Positions 52,433 through 64,000 of a stretch of 64,000 nucleotides of DNA are shown here, piece by piece. The notes under the pieces are model-generated. The model made no database searches. It worked only from the letters and a program-made list of their open reading frames with translations, and was not told the DNA's origin. Source of the stretch: Cubamyces lactineus (Eukaryota; Basidiomycota; Agaricomycetes; Polyporales; Polyporaceae); contig JACDTU010000001.1 of NCBI GenBank assembly GCA_022376465.1, positions 2,232,001-2,296,000 of the forward strand, read 5' to 3'. The first letter of the stretch is position 1. Each line of letters begins with the position of its first letter. The position numbers and the translations under genes are program-made.

Positions 52433-55400
52433 CTATCGCGAAGTCCCCCCACCGTGAGCCTTCCCCGTCCCAACGCTCACGGTGCTACTCACGGTAGTCA
52501 TCATCATTGACATCGGCACGGGGAGCCGCTGCACCGACTGTCCGTGTACCAATCCCGCGTGGTTGCCTTCGTCTTCCTCAGCTCCAGGCGTCGACCCGCG
52601 CGCAGAAGAAGGGCGTGAATTCCGTCCGTACAAGGACGAATGTCGAAAGGTGGTGTACCCGCTGGGGACCATGGGCATACCGGGCAGTGGAATCGGATGG
52701 TGCCTACGTGGGCTTCCCCGACGCTCTTCACTGCCCTGCACTTGGGCGCAAAGCGGGGAAAGAGGTCGGGATCGTGCTGCACTTCTCATGCTTGCCAGAG
52801 AAGGGGGCAAAAGTGGAGGCGAGGAGGATGCAGACCGAGGCAGAGGGGGCTCAGCCGATGGGTCAAGGTTTGCTTCGGAGCTTGACGCGGAACCAGACGC
52901 ACGCTTCGCCTTCACAGAGCTGCCAATGGCGGTTCGAATAGTACGTTTGAGAAGCGAGTCGGCAGACGAGTAGCTAGATAGCGTCCGACCTCCGTGCTCC
53001 AGCGCAGCAGCTCGTTTGAGGCGCCTGCCGCGAGAGCTAGAAGTGGCCGGTTGAGGGTAGCCATAGTACGAGTTCGGTCGCGGACGAGGGGGTGGGTCGT
53101 GACTATGTATAGAAGAATCTTCGCCTTCGGTCTCCGCCTCTGCTTCAGCCTCGCTGCCACTCTGGTCCCGTGTCCGGGTAGAACGCCGCCAGGGACCTGC
53201 TTGCTCGCGCTCGGGTGTACTTGCTGCCGGTGAGATGCCATTGGCCGTAGTCCAGTCCGTACTCCAGTATAGAGCTTCAGGAATAGCGGTCTCGAGCGTA
53301 TCGGTGCGTTCGATTATTGGGCGCTCCGCCAAACGCTCACGCCGACGTTGCATGATGGCAACGTCAAGCCAGCCCTCCCATTCATTCTCGCTCTCGTCCG
53401 AGTCGTCGAGTGCCCGCGGGTCCGGGTGGGGTGAATCATACTCTCCAGGAGGGGAGGCGGAGATATTGTAAGGAATAGCAGAGTCGCTTACGTGTCGTCC
53501 TGCTCGAGGGCGAGATTGAGGCCGCCCCAGTGGTTCGATAGGAGAGGCTTCAATGGCGCTTGTGCGGCGAGCCCATTGGATAGCCAAGTCATCGTCTTCC
53601 ATGTCTTCATCGTCATCATCTTCATCTCCGAACATGACAAGTTCCATTGCGCGTCCGACAGCACCGAGACCTGCTCGCCGCGCCTTCTGCACAAGTGATA
53701 AGCGCCATTCAGGGTAAGGTACGCCATGGTCGGTGGCATATGGATCTATGCGTAGCTGAGGGGGGTGTCTCGGTGTGACAGGTCTCGTCGGAGGCGCAGA
53801 CGCTACAGCCTGAGGTGAGCGCGGGAACGGGTACGTATCATTTGGCACATGAGAGAAGGTGGAAGGGAAGGTGGCCGATTCGGGCGAGGACAAGGGACTA
53901 GAAGTCGCAGGAGGGAAGGTGTATGACGATGTCGGGCCGGGGGTGAGAACGTCGGAAGGGGAAATTGGAGAGGACGAGCGCGTGCTGAACACAATAGGCG
54001 AGGGCACGGATCGCGCTGGCGTACGCGGCGGAAGGAAAGTCGAGTCGCAAGTTGGGGGTCCTTCTCTATGTAGCACGCGGAGAATATGGGAGCAAGCTTG
54101 AGCAATGCGCGCATACAGTCAGTCTTCTATCCAGCATTACAGAACGACCCCGCCTACCTGCACTGCTCAACATATCTAAGACAATCCAGACGGCATCTTC
54201 GTCCCCTTCCAGGTCCTCCAATCCAGTGCGGCTGCCGCGTCTCGCGAGAGCATCCCACATGTCTGCAAGTCCGGTTCCGCTCGGACTTCCTATGAGCGCG
54301 CTAGCGCTGGAAGCTAGGCTGCTGCTCAGACTGCTATGTGTGTCACGTCCGCGGCGCCACCAGGCTCCGGAAGGTGGAGGACAGTCCGCATCCTGTGAAT
54401 GGCGCTCGTAAGTGAGGTACGATTCGCTGCTCATGGTTCGTTGCCGGGGACCTGGGTCCGCAAATTTCAAGCAAACTATCTCGGATGCTGGGGAGGGAGA
54501 GAGCTTTTGTGCAGGTACAGAGCGAGTACGACGCGATGAACGTGATGGTAGATCGAGATGACTGCCATCCTTGATGCAAAGCATAGATGAAAGTGGGGCT
54601 GAATATGCAGAATGATGATCCTGGGGACGCGATAATTAATACCTCATCTCATGCTCGTCACACAACGCGCACTGCGATACTGACGACGCGTCAATCGAGG
54701 TGGAAACTCACATGGCGCTCCTTGCACAGGGAAAAGACGCCTTGATGTATGACAGCCCACCGCTCTTTCCATTCTAACCCGATCTTCTTCTTGCCCTTGT
54801 CACGAAACAGAGGAGATCTCGGGTTGACATCATCGCTTTCGTCTTCTGCCTGATGGTCACCTCCCGCGTCGCGGGGGCTGGTTTCGAGACGGCTGCCAGT
54901 GGTTCTAAGCGCCCATACTTTCGCCGAAAAGTAGGGGGTTATGTATGCGTCAAGTGAATAGCGAGGTAGGGACACGAAGGAATGGGCGAGAGGATGCAAC
55001 TCAAGCAGTTCGCCTGGATGTATGCCATACCACTCAAGAGAGAAGCGATCTTCTAGGATTTGCGTGGTGGAGAAGGTCATGAGAATGTACGCTGTCGTTT
55101 CCTGGGTAAGTTCGGAACTGTCGGCGGGAAGAAGCCGAGCTAGAGAGTCTGATGCCGACGAAGTCGATGGTCGCGTATTGTACTTGTACCGGTGAGCATC
55201 AGCGAAGACCTGGTTGACATCGTCGTCTTCATCATAGTCCTCAGATTCGTCCCCCGCCTCTCTTTGGTCAAGCGCGTCGGGTTCATTGCATAGATTGGAG
55301 GCAGCGCCCTCGGCGCCTACCAAACGAGGCTTCCGTAAAGGTGCGGCGAAAGTGATGGGAGAAAGTGAACGGCGTCGGGCCTTGCGGGGTGATACAGGAA

Positions 55401-55613
55401 TAGAACGCTGCTTTCTATCCACACCTGGGCTATCCTTGGCAAATATCTCGAGGAGAACGTGCTTGAGCTGTGAGACAGACCACGAGGAGTCGACGTGCGT
55501 GACAAGCCACTGGTCCGTACAGACTGATGTAGGTGGTGAGCAGGATGTCTGGCTTCGCAGTCAAAATTCTCACCCATTCTGCAGGCTATTCGTAGGCGTT
55601 TAGAGTCATTCAT
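52433..55613 (-). CDS. Large serine/proline-rich protein with a PH-like domain
   Basis: Start ATG 55613 (MNDSKRLRIACRM) joined through a 50-bp intron to CTDQWLVTHVDSSWSVSQLK, a small ubiquitin/Ras-association-like beta segment, then a disordered basic region. A helical block follows (DSLARLLPADSSELTQETTA, FSLEWYGIHPGELLELHPLA). The PH-like part has LEWKERWAVIHQGVFSLCKE, IKDGSHLDL, ASEIVCLKF, SYLTYERHSQ and, after insert loops, DEDAVWIVLDML, matching the strand-strand-helix order of PH domains. The C-terminal 500 residues are disordered (Ser/Pro/Arg) with acidic runs such as MFGDEDDDDEDMEDDDLAIQ. It is probably a membrane- or cortex-associated adaptor; no specific function is known. It is divergent from the 2OG oxygenase. 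Confidence 0.7.
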
Positions 55614-56563
55614 CGGCCTAGGTGAGATGGGATGAAGGAAGGTGGTGGTCAGAGGCAAGCCTGAATTCGCGAGTGATGCGCGACACTGCGCGTGGGCCCC
55701 GCCACAGCCGTCACGATCACGTGTATGTGACATATTACCCTTGACGCGAAGCGTGACAATCCCCGGACGCTTCGTTGCGAGTGTTTACCACGCGCGACAA
55801 GTTCTCTCTAAGCTGCACTCTCACCCTGGCACGGCTTTCTCATCCGCACGCACCCGATTAGGAGCTTCGTGTCATCGCAGGTCCATGGCGAGGAGCCCAA
55901 TACAAACAGTATTCCGTCCAATATCACGCTTTCGAGCTCAAGTGTGTTGACATGATCATGACGCACACCGTGGTTGACTATGAGGCATCCGCCTGGTCAG
56001 TAGTACCTACGTGCTTCGTACATGGTACGACTTCGTACTTTTTCTGTGGCCCCACACGCCCACACGCGAGACATTGTGTTTGAGGGCCAAATGAAAAGCA
56101 TTCGGGCAGATACTCTTTACTCACATGGCGTCAGCGTAAGATGCCGGCCTGCCCACGTTCCAGTGCGTATTACAATCTTGTCGGCGCCTTTCACGAGGCT
56201 GACCTTTTTGTACAGCGTCCGGAACATAGCTGATTGCCAAGAACTGAACTGACTCCAACGATAGACTACAGGCGTTCCGCTAGAATCCGGTGATAGGCAA
56301 TGGTTTGTCACTATTGCTTCTCGGTATTGCTTCTACCGCTATCGGGACTTGTTCCGGTGACTCTCCTGGACGTACCGGAAAGCATCGTCCTCATGCTACC
56401 GGCTTCTCATCTTCGAGACGATGTGATCAGTTACATATCATTCTCACGGATGCTATATTAGAGAGCCTAGGATGTGTCGCTAGACGATATTTAGGGGTGG
56501 GACGAACCTGGTAAACCCAGGCTCGCCTTTGAAACACGCACACTCGACGCTCGTTCCGCGAGT
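55614..56563. other. Divergent promoter region (PH-like gene / 2OG oxygenase)
   Basis: 950 bp between divergent start codons with no recognised coding sequence. It must hold both promoters. Confidence 0.45.
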
Positions 56564-58174
56564 ATGCCTGTCCCAACCAATCCTCCCTGTGCTCGGTTCA
56601 TACCTGCGCCGCCAACAGAAGAAGACTGTACGCAATTCTTTAATCCGAACACAGAAAAAGGCGCTGATTCTGATTACTTGCACCGCAGTGGAATGGGCAC
56701 CGCTTCCTATCATCGATTTCTCTCAAGCGGCAACCCCTGAGGGCCTCGCGCGGATTGCGCCCCAAGTATGCAATGCCATGCGCACGTACGGGTTCTTGTA
56801 TATTGTCAATCATGGCTATACCAATGCTCAGGTACTCCGAAACCCGGAGTTCGTTACTATATGCTATTTGATGCCCTAATCATTTTTGCTAGAACGAACG
56901 TATCTTTGACATCGCGGACGCCATGTTTACGAAGGTCACCGACGACGAAAAGAAGCGTCTCGTTGCGGACTTCAAAAAGACCGGTTCGTACAGAGGCTAC
57001 AAGGCGCGCCAGACTTGGGTATGCATGCCATTGGTTCCTATTTCAACAAATCTAACGATGCCGTAGGATATCAGCGATGGCGTCCGCGACCAGATCGAAC
57101 AGTATAGTTGTATGCCTGCATGTCTACAGTCGCAAACCATTGCTGATGCGATGTTCCAGTGCATTGCACGGTGACTGACCCGGAGATACAAGAGCATCCA
57201 CGCGCCATAGAGCCTTTCCTGCCAGAGCTCCGTGCCTTTACCGAGCATAACTACTATCACGTTATGCACCCTCTCCTCAGGTAGTGCCCCAGTTACGCTC
57301 TCAGGCTGATTTCATAATCAGTTTGATCTGTAGGATGCTTGCTCAAGGCATGGAGTTGCCCGAGGAGACGTTCGTCCATTTGCATAATTTCGGTAGTCCT
57401 ACTGAAACTTCGGGTGCGCTTTCTCCTTTATCTATGTCCATTCCATTGAGTCATAGTACGGTCCACAGCCCGCATGATGAAGTAGTGCGCATCTGGCAAT
57501 GGCGTTACAATCATTCACCACTGACCTGTTTCATCGGACAGTTATCCGCGTTTGGCTGAGGAAGAGGCTCGCACGAACAACGTGTGGCTGAAAGGACATA
57601 CTGGTTTGCTCATCTGCGCTCATATTGCGGATCGCTTGATTCATTCATTTTGCTATAGATATAGGGACCATCACAATTCTATGGAGCCAACCAGTCTCCG
57701 GGCTACAGATCCTTTGTCCGGATGGGAAGTGGCGTTGGGTTCGCCATATTGACAATGCCCTCGTGCGTAATCCTGCCTGCTAGCTCTCTCTTTTACCACA
57801 TGATGATTCCGACCTCATATTGACACACACAGACTGTAAATATCGGCGATAGCATGGAATTCCTCTCCGGCGGATACTACAAGGCGACCATCCACCGCGT
57901 CCGCCAGCCACCCGCAGATCAAGCAGGCTACGCGCGCTTGGGCGTGTTCTACTTCGGCATGGCAGACGACGACGTGGTGCTCAGGCCACGTATGGAGAGT
58001 CCCATGCTGCAGCGAGTGGGAGTCGCGGCCAGGTTTGACCTCGCCCACGCTCCGACGATGTTGCAGTACAGAACCGGAGTCACGAGCGCTTATGGTGTCT
58101 CTAAGCTATCGAAGAGAGATGACGGACACGAAGAAGAGGTCATTCACGGGGTGGTTGTCAAGCATTTCAACTGA
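56564..58174 (+). CDS. 2OG/Fe(II) oxygenase, isopenicillin-N-synthase-like
   Basis: A non-heme iron, 2-oxoglutarate-dependent dioxygenase. Start ATG 56564 (MPVPTNPPCARFIPAPPTEE). N-terminal DIOX_N-type domain: WAPLPIIDFSQAATPEG, MRTYGFLYIVNHGYTNAQ, IFDIADAMFTKVTDDEKKRL, GSYRGYKARQTW. Middle: VRDQIEQYS, HPRAIEPFLPELRAFTEHNY, MLAQGMELPEETF. Catalytic domain: NNVWLKGHT then, across an intron (57612-57660), DIGTITILWSQPVSGLQIL, giving the iron-binding H-x-D whose Asp codon is split by the intron; WRWVRHIDNAL; then NIGDSMEFLSGGYYKATIHR with the second iron His, and RQPPADQAGYARLGVFYFG. It ends VVKHFN. Substrate unknown; no biosynthetic cluster surrounds it. Confidence 0.86.
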
Positions 58175-58813
58175 GTACAGAGCTGTTCCATATGGCCAGT
58201 GGTGTCTTTTACGAAGTATTTTCTGACCCTTGCGATCTAGTATGTATATCACGAACGCCGTTCCGCTCTGAATTGCAGATTTTGAGTCCCAGTGCCACAA
58301 ACTGCCCTCTCAAGGAAATAGAAGTTCGCTCTCACCAGCAGCACAAAAAGCGTTGCTTATTGTCACCGGCCTTTCCTTACGGGTGCCCGGCTGATGGTCG
58401 CGGATCCCACGCCTGTCTCTACCCGGGCTTCGCGCAACCTACGTTGTTCTATCATTGCTAGGTAGAGCCGGCCACCTGCCCCCTCAACTGTCATTCTTGT
58501 GATCCTGTGATGATCGTCCCTGCCCCCAAGATTGTGCGTGGCGAGGAGCAGAATCCTCTCCACGCCGGCTCCAATGGGTATTCCAGGAAAGTTTCTGCCC
58601 CAGTACAATCGCTCTCACAAGAAGTCGACTCGGGGCAGGGTGCATATCTAGCGGGAACAGCTCGCGGCTTCGCTCCTATACGACGGTAAAACTGTCGTAT
58701 GTGCCTTTACACCGCGGTTTTCGTTCCCTCCACGCTCCATATATGATTCCAGCAGAACCTGGCCGCGCAGCTATCCCCTCTGCACGTCTTCAACTCCCAA
58801 ACCCGACCGACCG
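58175..58813. other. Intergenic region, MFS E promoter
   Basis: 640 bp with no recognised gene. TATATGATTCC near 58739 is a possible TATA element for MFS E. Confidence 0.4.
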
Positions 58814-61321
58814 ATGATGCCTGACGCAGGAGCAAAACGCCTCTCGCAACATGGCAGCGTAGAGAAGGCTGTTATCGAAATATTGGAAGAACGGCCGGTA
58901 TCACCAGTTTCTGGCGTACCAGCAGAGAATCAAGAAGATGAACTTCCTTCACCACCGAACCTAACCGAGGAAGAGGAAAGGCGGATATGGCGGAAGGTCG
59001 ATATGCGGCTCCTCCCCATTCTCACCATCATGTATCTGGTCGGTTCCGTCGACCGAAGCAACATCGGTCTGCACTTCTTGACGCCAGTAACTGGGAGAAT
59101 ATTGACCCGCGATCGTAGGAAACGCGAAACTCCAGGGCTTGTTGACGGAGCTACAACTCACTGGCAACAAATACAATATCGCTCTCGTGGGTGCAATGTA
59201 TATGAAGTGTTGTTGGAGATAGACGACTCACGCAATGAACGTAGACCATGTATTTCGTCGTATGTCCAGTTTGACCCGAAACTGGCTATCTCGGACATTG
59301 ATTGTATGTTCAACTGTAGTCGTATTCAATCTGTACAGTTCCTGCCAAGTACGTTCACCTCGTACCGTTAAGAAGGCCATGCTTCGGTCATTCATTCATC
59401 TACGTATTGCACAGCCTGCTCTTGAAGAAACTTCGTCCCTCTAGATGGCTCCCTGGGGTCACGGTCAGTACTGCACGAATTAAATGTCGTCGTCCGTACC
59501 TGACGATACACAGCTCGCTTGGGGGATTATCGCGTACGTGACCTCCCGGATAATCGTACCTATATGAGAGATGACCATTTGTATACAGGACGCTCATGGG
59601 TCTAGTCAAGACGTAGATCAACTTCACTTCTCAACTTGTTGCTAGTTGTGCTGACGACTTTCGTAGATACCATCAGCTACTAAGCCTACGTGTTCTGCTT
59701 GGTATCGCCGAAGCCGGCTTGCCACCAGGGGCGTTCTACTAGTGAGCGTATCTCTCTTCACCAGTCGCACTGCAAGCCTGACAGGCGTAGCATCACGATG
59801 TGGTACCCACGGCACATGGTACAATATCGCATCGGTATGTTCTGGGGCGGTGCTACCTTCGCGGGGGCGTTTTCCGGGCTTCTTGCCTTTGCGATATCCT
59901 TTATGTCGGGCAAAGCTGGACTGCTTGGGTGGTCCTGGATCTTTGTGAGTTGGTGGGCCATGCCGGACATGAAGGGACGCAGTGCTCACTAGCATCCCTT
60001 CGTCTTGCAGATCATCGAAGGCCTCATCACCATCATAGTAGCCTTCACGGCCTTCTTTGGTCAGATCGTCGCGGCTACGCTTCGTGTGGACGTCGATCTG
60101 ACTCTAGTCTTTCGGTAGTGCTTGTCGACTTACCAGATACGGCGACTTTCCTGACACCTGAAGAGCGGGCATACGTCGTATACAAGAAGAGTAAGCCGAT
60201 GTGCAAATGCGAGCGAAGAGGCAGGTGGACTCATTGTTCGTCAGAGTACGACAACTCTTCCGTGGGCGAAGAGGAGCACTTTGAGCTTCGCCAGCTGTGG
60301 GAAACACTGACAGATTGGCGGGTCATCGTCTGTGCTTTGATCAATATGTCTGTGATCACTCCCGGTATGTCAGTATTCACCACTCGCGCATATACCGATC
60401 CTGACAAATCGCATAGTATATGGCATCACCTTATTCTTACCGTGAGTGTCTACTGTCGCGTTACATTCTGTGTCTCATAAATCTACGAGTAGGTCAATCA
60501 TCAACGGGTGAGTAAACCTTCCGCTGTGACGCAAGTCAGGTTACACTTACACATTCCGGGAACCTCAAGGTTTGGCTTTAATACGGTCATTTCTCAGCTC
60601 TTGTCCGTTCCGCCCTACGTTGTCGCGAGTGAGTCAGGGCCCGCTATCGTGGTCCGTCCTAAACTCACCTAATATGAATCAGCCATTGTGGTCGTTGGAT
60701 GGTCAAAATGGTCAGACAACGTGAAGAGGCGCTCGCCGTTCATCCTCTCCGGGCTACTCCTAAGCCTCGCCGGATTCGTTATCAACGTCGCCAACGTGAG
60801 CATTGGAGTTAAGTACTTTGGTACGTTTCTGGTGGTCGTCGGCAGTTACGCGGGCTTCCCGGGGAATGTCTCTTGGTGCGTAACCCCTTTTGTATGCTTG
60901 TGCGAGGCGACACTGAAGCCCACGGGATCCATGAAGGCTTGGAAACAACGTCGTTGGGCACTATAGACGAGGGATCGCCATCGGAACGCAAGTCATGTTT
61001 GCCAATGCTGGCGGTGCAATCGCATGCAATATTTACCGCGTCCAAGATGCCCCACGTTACCTTCTAGGCCGTGAGTTGCATCATGTCTAGTGCGTCTTCC
61101 GATGACACTGATGCTACAGCGCAATAGATCTCGTCGAGATTGGTTTCGTAAGCATGGGACTGCTGCTGCTCCCCATAGTCGTCGTTACATACGTGCGCGC
61201 GAACGCACGACGCGACATGCTCCAACGGGAGGCGGAGGAGAAGGGCACGAAAGTGGACTATACACCGGAGGAATTGAGGAGTATGGGAAACAATGCTCCC
61301 GACTTCAGATTTACTTTATGA
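58814..61321 (+). CDS. MFS transporter E, Dal5/allantoate-permease family
   Basis: Fifth Dal5-type permease and the only one on the plus strand. ATG 58814 (MMPDAGAKRLSQHGSVEKAV). TM1 MRLLPILTIMYLVGSVDRSN, then after an intron NAKLQGLLTELQLTGNKYNI, LLKKLRPSRWLPGV, LGIAEAGLPPGAFY, YPRHMVQYRIGMFWGGATFA, SGLLAFAISFMSGKAGLLGW, SSEYDNSSVGEEEHFELRQL, SIGVKYFGTFLVVVGSYAGF, GNNVVGHYRRGIAIGTQVMF, NIYRVQDAPRYLLG, C-terminus RSMGNNAPDFRFTL. The RAPDF signature of the other four is NAPDF here. The multi-exon structure matches and no frame break was found. By the central-loop text it is most like MFS A. Confidence 0.87.
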
Positions 61322-61796
61322 ACGGATGTGGGCACTGGGATGGATACTTTCTGCCACGGTTGAAGTGTATGAAGCTGCGATGAATAAGAACCAGGACTAC
61401 ACTCACGGGATATACAACACACTGGGATTGGCGCAAGAGATGCTTCCCAGCCCAGCATCAGTGTTGTCTAGTCGTAGGTTTAGGTCCGGTTCGTAATTCT
61501 CGGGCACAAGCGAATAAGGACGGAAACTTAGCAGAACGCAGGAGGTTTCTACTAGATTGCAAGGCAGTGTAGACGGTGCCGTGCACATTACAGCCGCGTA
61601 GCTCGGCCGTGGCTAGTGCAGATACTGTACAAGTGTGAGCTCAGAAGCCTGGGCCCTGAGACAGTAGTCTAAAATGTAGCGCTGGTGCAGAGGAGTTGCG
61701 CCCACGTCTCAGACCTGGTCATGCGAGAAGCGTTCAGCCCCCGAGCTATTCAATCGTACGAGGTAATGGTCGCACCTGACTGGACGTAGCGGTATA
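61322..61796. other. Convergent intergenic region (MFS E / bL28m)
   Basis: 475 bp with nothing recognised apart from presumed 3' untranslated sequence. Confidence 0.4.
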
Positions 61797-62212
61797 TCAT
61801 GAGGCGACCTTGGCAACTTCTCCTACTTGCTGCTTTTCCCTGACCAGCAGTCGCAGTCGCATGCCCTCCCAACCCAACAGCTCTGGCTTCGTGTTCAACA
61901 GGTACTTGTCGATGTTGCCGTACTGTTCGCCCGACGGCGCGCATTAGGACTACCCTTTTCGTCCACCACCATGCGGCGTACCTTCTTAATCGTCTTCAAG
62001 GCGCGCGCAGTGACCTTCAGCCGAACGAACTGCTGCAGAGCATCGGAGTATAGGCGTTGGTTGTGGACGTTGGGCAGCCATGTCCGACGGGTCTTGTGCT
62101 TGGAGTTGGGTACGTTATTTCCATATTGCTTCATCTTCCCCTGGAAAAGACCCAGCTGGGAGCGCTTGAACGGCGCGCTGACGACCGCGAGGAGAGGTAT
62201 TGAGGGGAACAT
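61797..62212 (-). CDS. Mitochondrial large-subunit ribosomal protein bL28m (MRPL24-type)
   Basis: Structural protein of the mitochondrial 54S ribosomal subunit. ATG 62212 (MFPSIPLLAVVSAPFKRSQL); the frame is open a little further upstream but without an ATG. The core matches bacterial-type L28: GLFQGKMKQYGNNVPNSKHK, TRRTWLPNVHNQRLYSDALQ, RLKVTARALKTIKK. An intron (about 61976-61911) separates the last exon, YGNIDKYLLNTKPELLGWEG ending EVAKVAS. It is arranged head-to-head with the NADP-isocitrate dehydrogenase gene, 305 bp between start codons. Confidence 0.9.
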
Positions 62213-62517
62213 GGCGGTCGAGGTCAAGGATGGACGGTCCACGGGATTGTCGAGGCAATTAGTTGCCAGCGGGTAAGCTATCCGGACTTATCTGGCAAAA
62301 TGATGCAGCCTAATAATGGTGGTTATCAGATAAGATAAGATGACTTAGGAGTCCCATGATGATCCTCGCACTCGGTTGTCGCTGGCAGACGTGATTCGGC
62401 CGAGGTTCTCGCATTCGTCCACACCGAGCTCTTGGTTCGTTACGGCGACCACGACAGGATATATAAAGCCGCCAGCTATCCTCCGCTAGGCCCCCAAACC
62501 ACTCATTCCTCACCATC
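62213..62517. promoter_or_regulatory. Bidirectional promoter (bL28m / NADP-ICDH) with a GATA-site cluster
   Basis: Four WGATAA-type sites: 62288-62293 (minus strand) and an overlapping run TTATCAGATAAGATAAG at 62323-62339. A TATA box (GATATATAAAG, about 62458-62468) lies about 55 bp before the dehydrogenase ATG. GATA factors of the AreA type control nitrogen metabolism in fungi; nitrogen control of this promoter is inference. Confidence 0.6.
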
Positions 62518-64000
62518 ATGTTGTCTCGCTACGTCTCGCGTTCTCTTCGCGGTGGCCGGCAGGTCGTCCCCGCCCACATGGCCTTCCAGCGGGGGTTTGC
62601 GAGCACCTCTATGAGGATGCGTGAGTCTAGTCGCATCCGTATATCCTCTGTGTCTGACGTGTTTGTCTCGGGTTTCTGTGTTGCTGGGTGCGACAAACGA
62701 TGAATCGCTATGGGGGGTTGGGTGTGCGGGCGTGCGGGGAAACGATGACCACTCGCAGAGAACAAGATTGTGGTCCAGAACCCCGTTGTCGAGCTTGATG
62801 GCGACGAGATGACCAGGATCATTTGGAAGAAGATCAGGGAGGAGGCGCGTTCTGTGGTCGTTCGGCGCCACAACGGTGTATGCTGACCTCTGGAACTCTG
62901 CAGTTGATTTTGCCCTACCTCCAGCTCGACATCAAGTACTACGACCTTGGTCTCGAGTACCGCGATGCTGTGGGTGCTCTCGCATCTCGATTACTCGGTC
63001 ACAATGCTGAGATACAAAGGGCATAGACCAACGATCAAGTTACGGTCGATGCAGCGGAGGCCATCCTGAAGCACAAGGTCGGCATTAAGTGCGCGACCAT
63101 CACCCCGGACGAGGCTCGCGTGAAGGAGTTCAACTTGAAGCAAATGTGGAAGAGCCCGAACGGCACCATCCGCAACATCCTGGGGGGCACTGTCTTCCGT
63201 GAGCCCATCATCCTCGAGCGCATCCCACGACCCGTCCCCGGGTGGAAGAACCCGATTGTCATCGGCCGTCATGCCTTCGGCGACCAGGTAAATGCGCCCA
63301 CACTTAGGCGACATCGACTGAATTGACGTAAATTTATCACAGTACCGCGCGTCAGACTTCCTTGCGCCCGGACCTGGCAAGCTCCAGCTTGTGTACAGCC
63401 CTGCCGACGGTGGCGCGCCAACGAAGATCGACGTGTACGACTTCAAGGGTGCTGGTGTAGCCCTTGCCATGTACAACACTGATGATGTGCGTGATCACCT
63501 CTCTGCATATGCTCACTCTCTGACAGAATTCCCGTAGTCAATCCGCGGTTTCGCGCATTCCTCGTTCAAAATGGCGCTTGCCAAGAAGCTCCCTCTTGTA
63601 GGCGGCCCTCCCGTGACCCCTAACCGATGTGCTAAACAATCCTACCATAGTTCATGTCCACGAAGAACACGATCCTCAAGAAGTATGATGGTCGGTTTAA
63701 GGATATCTTCCAGGAGATTTACGAGAGGTAGGTCAAGTCTTCATATGACATAGTATGTGGCTTACTCCATCCTGTATATAGCGACTACAAGTCCGCATTT
63801 GAGGCGGCCGGAATCTACTACGAGCACCGTCTCATCGACGACATGGTCGCACAAGCAATCAAGTCCTCAGGCGGCTTCGTCTGGGCGTGCAAGAACTACG
63901 ACGGCGACGTCCAGTCCGATATTCTCGCCCAGGGTTTCGGCAGTCTCGGCATGATGACGAGCGAGCTCATTACGCCCGACGGGCAGGTGATTGAGAGCGA
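62518..64000 (+). CDS. IDP1: NADP-dependent isocitrate dehydrogenase, mitochondrial, 3' truncated by window end
   Basis: Converts isocitrate to 2-oxoglutarate and CO2 with NADPH production in the mitochondrial matrix. ATG 62518; the Arg/Ser-rich N-terminus [20 protein letters not shown] through GFASTSMRM is a matrix-targeting presequence. Then [20 protein letters not shown] with [87 protein letters not shown] (substrate-binding Ser/Asn), [95 protein letters not shown]. The intron at 62845-62903 has a GC donor (GAG|GCGCGT). The last about 100 residues lie beyond the window. Confidence 0.94.

Noticed and set aside
56564..61321. Secondary-metabolite cluster around the IPNS-like oxygenase and MFS E
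   Set aside because: No synthase, terpene cyclase, NRPS/PKS, methyltransferase or pathway regulator is nearby; neighbours are housekeeping genes and a Dal5-type permease.

Overview
This window is nuclear DNA of a filamentous basidiomycete, most likely a wood- or litter-decay Agaricomycete. Coding sequence is cut by many 45-80 bp GT-AG introns. The gene content fits: a DUF6533 membrane protein, a GH92 mannosidase, a DUF7025-type AAA ATPase, a run of Dal5-type transporters, and chromodomain Ty3/gypsy elements. All assignments come from reading translated motifs by eye; no database search was possible.

Layout. 1-5.3 kb: two tandem membrane-anchored fatty aldehyde dehydrogenases (the first is cut by the window edge). 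6.1-8.7 kb: Dal5-like MFS gene A (-). 10.5-13.4 kb: AAA ATPase (+). 14.1-17.8 kb: secreted GH92 alpha-mannosidase (+). 17.9-20.4 kb: MFS gene B (-). 21.0-22.8 kb: DUF6533 gene (-). 22.8-26.4 kb: gene-poor and repeat-like. 26.4-34.1 kb: complete LTR retrotransposon on the minus strand ('LTR-2'), with 417-bp LTRs that look identical and a GGCGC target duplication. 34.5-46.0 kb: MFS gene C (-), whose intron contains a second complete retrotransposon on the plus strand ('LTR-1', 36315-45249), with 659-bp LTRs and an ATTTC target duplication. LTR-1 carries a spliced antisense gene, and that gene is itself hit by a nested inverted-repeat element. 47.0-48.4 kb: a TIR element with 341-bp arms and a helicase fragment. 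48.6-49.0 kb: serine hydroxymethyltransferase relic. 49.2-51.7 kb: MFS gene D (-). 52.4-55.6 kb: PH-like serine-rich protein (-). 56.6-58.2 kb: isopenicillin-N-synthase-like 2OG/Fe(II) oxygenase (+). 58.8-61.3 kb: MFS gene E (+). 61.8-62.2 kb: mitochondrial ribosomal protein bL28m (-). 62.5 kb to the end: mitochondrial NADP-isocitrate dehydrogenase (+, cut by the window edge).

Two themes dominate. The first is a local expansion of Dal5-type anion permeases: five apparently intact genes in 55 kb among catabolic enzymes. The second is recent transposition. Both retrotransposons have a primer-binding site complementary to their own predicted mRNA 5' end (Tf1/sushi-type self-priming) and a slippery heptamer at the gag stop for -1 frameshifting. 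Each also carries unusual accessory coding capacity. LTR-2 has two tiny one-helix membrane ORFs plus a double zinc-knuckle ORF, packed 1-6 nt apart after pol. LTR-1 has an intron-containing antisense gene with a Zn2Cys6-like cluster and its own TATA box. These accessory modules are the best candidates here for something not previously described.
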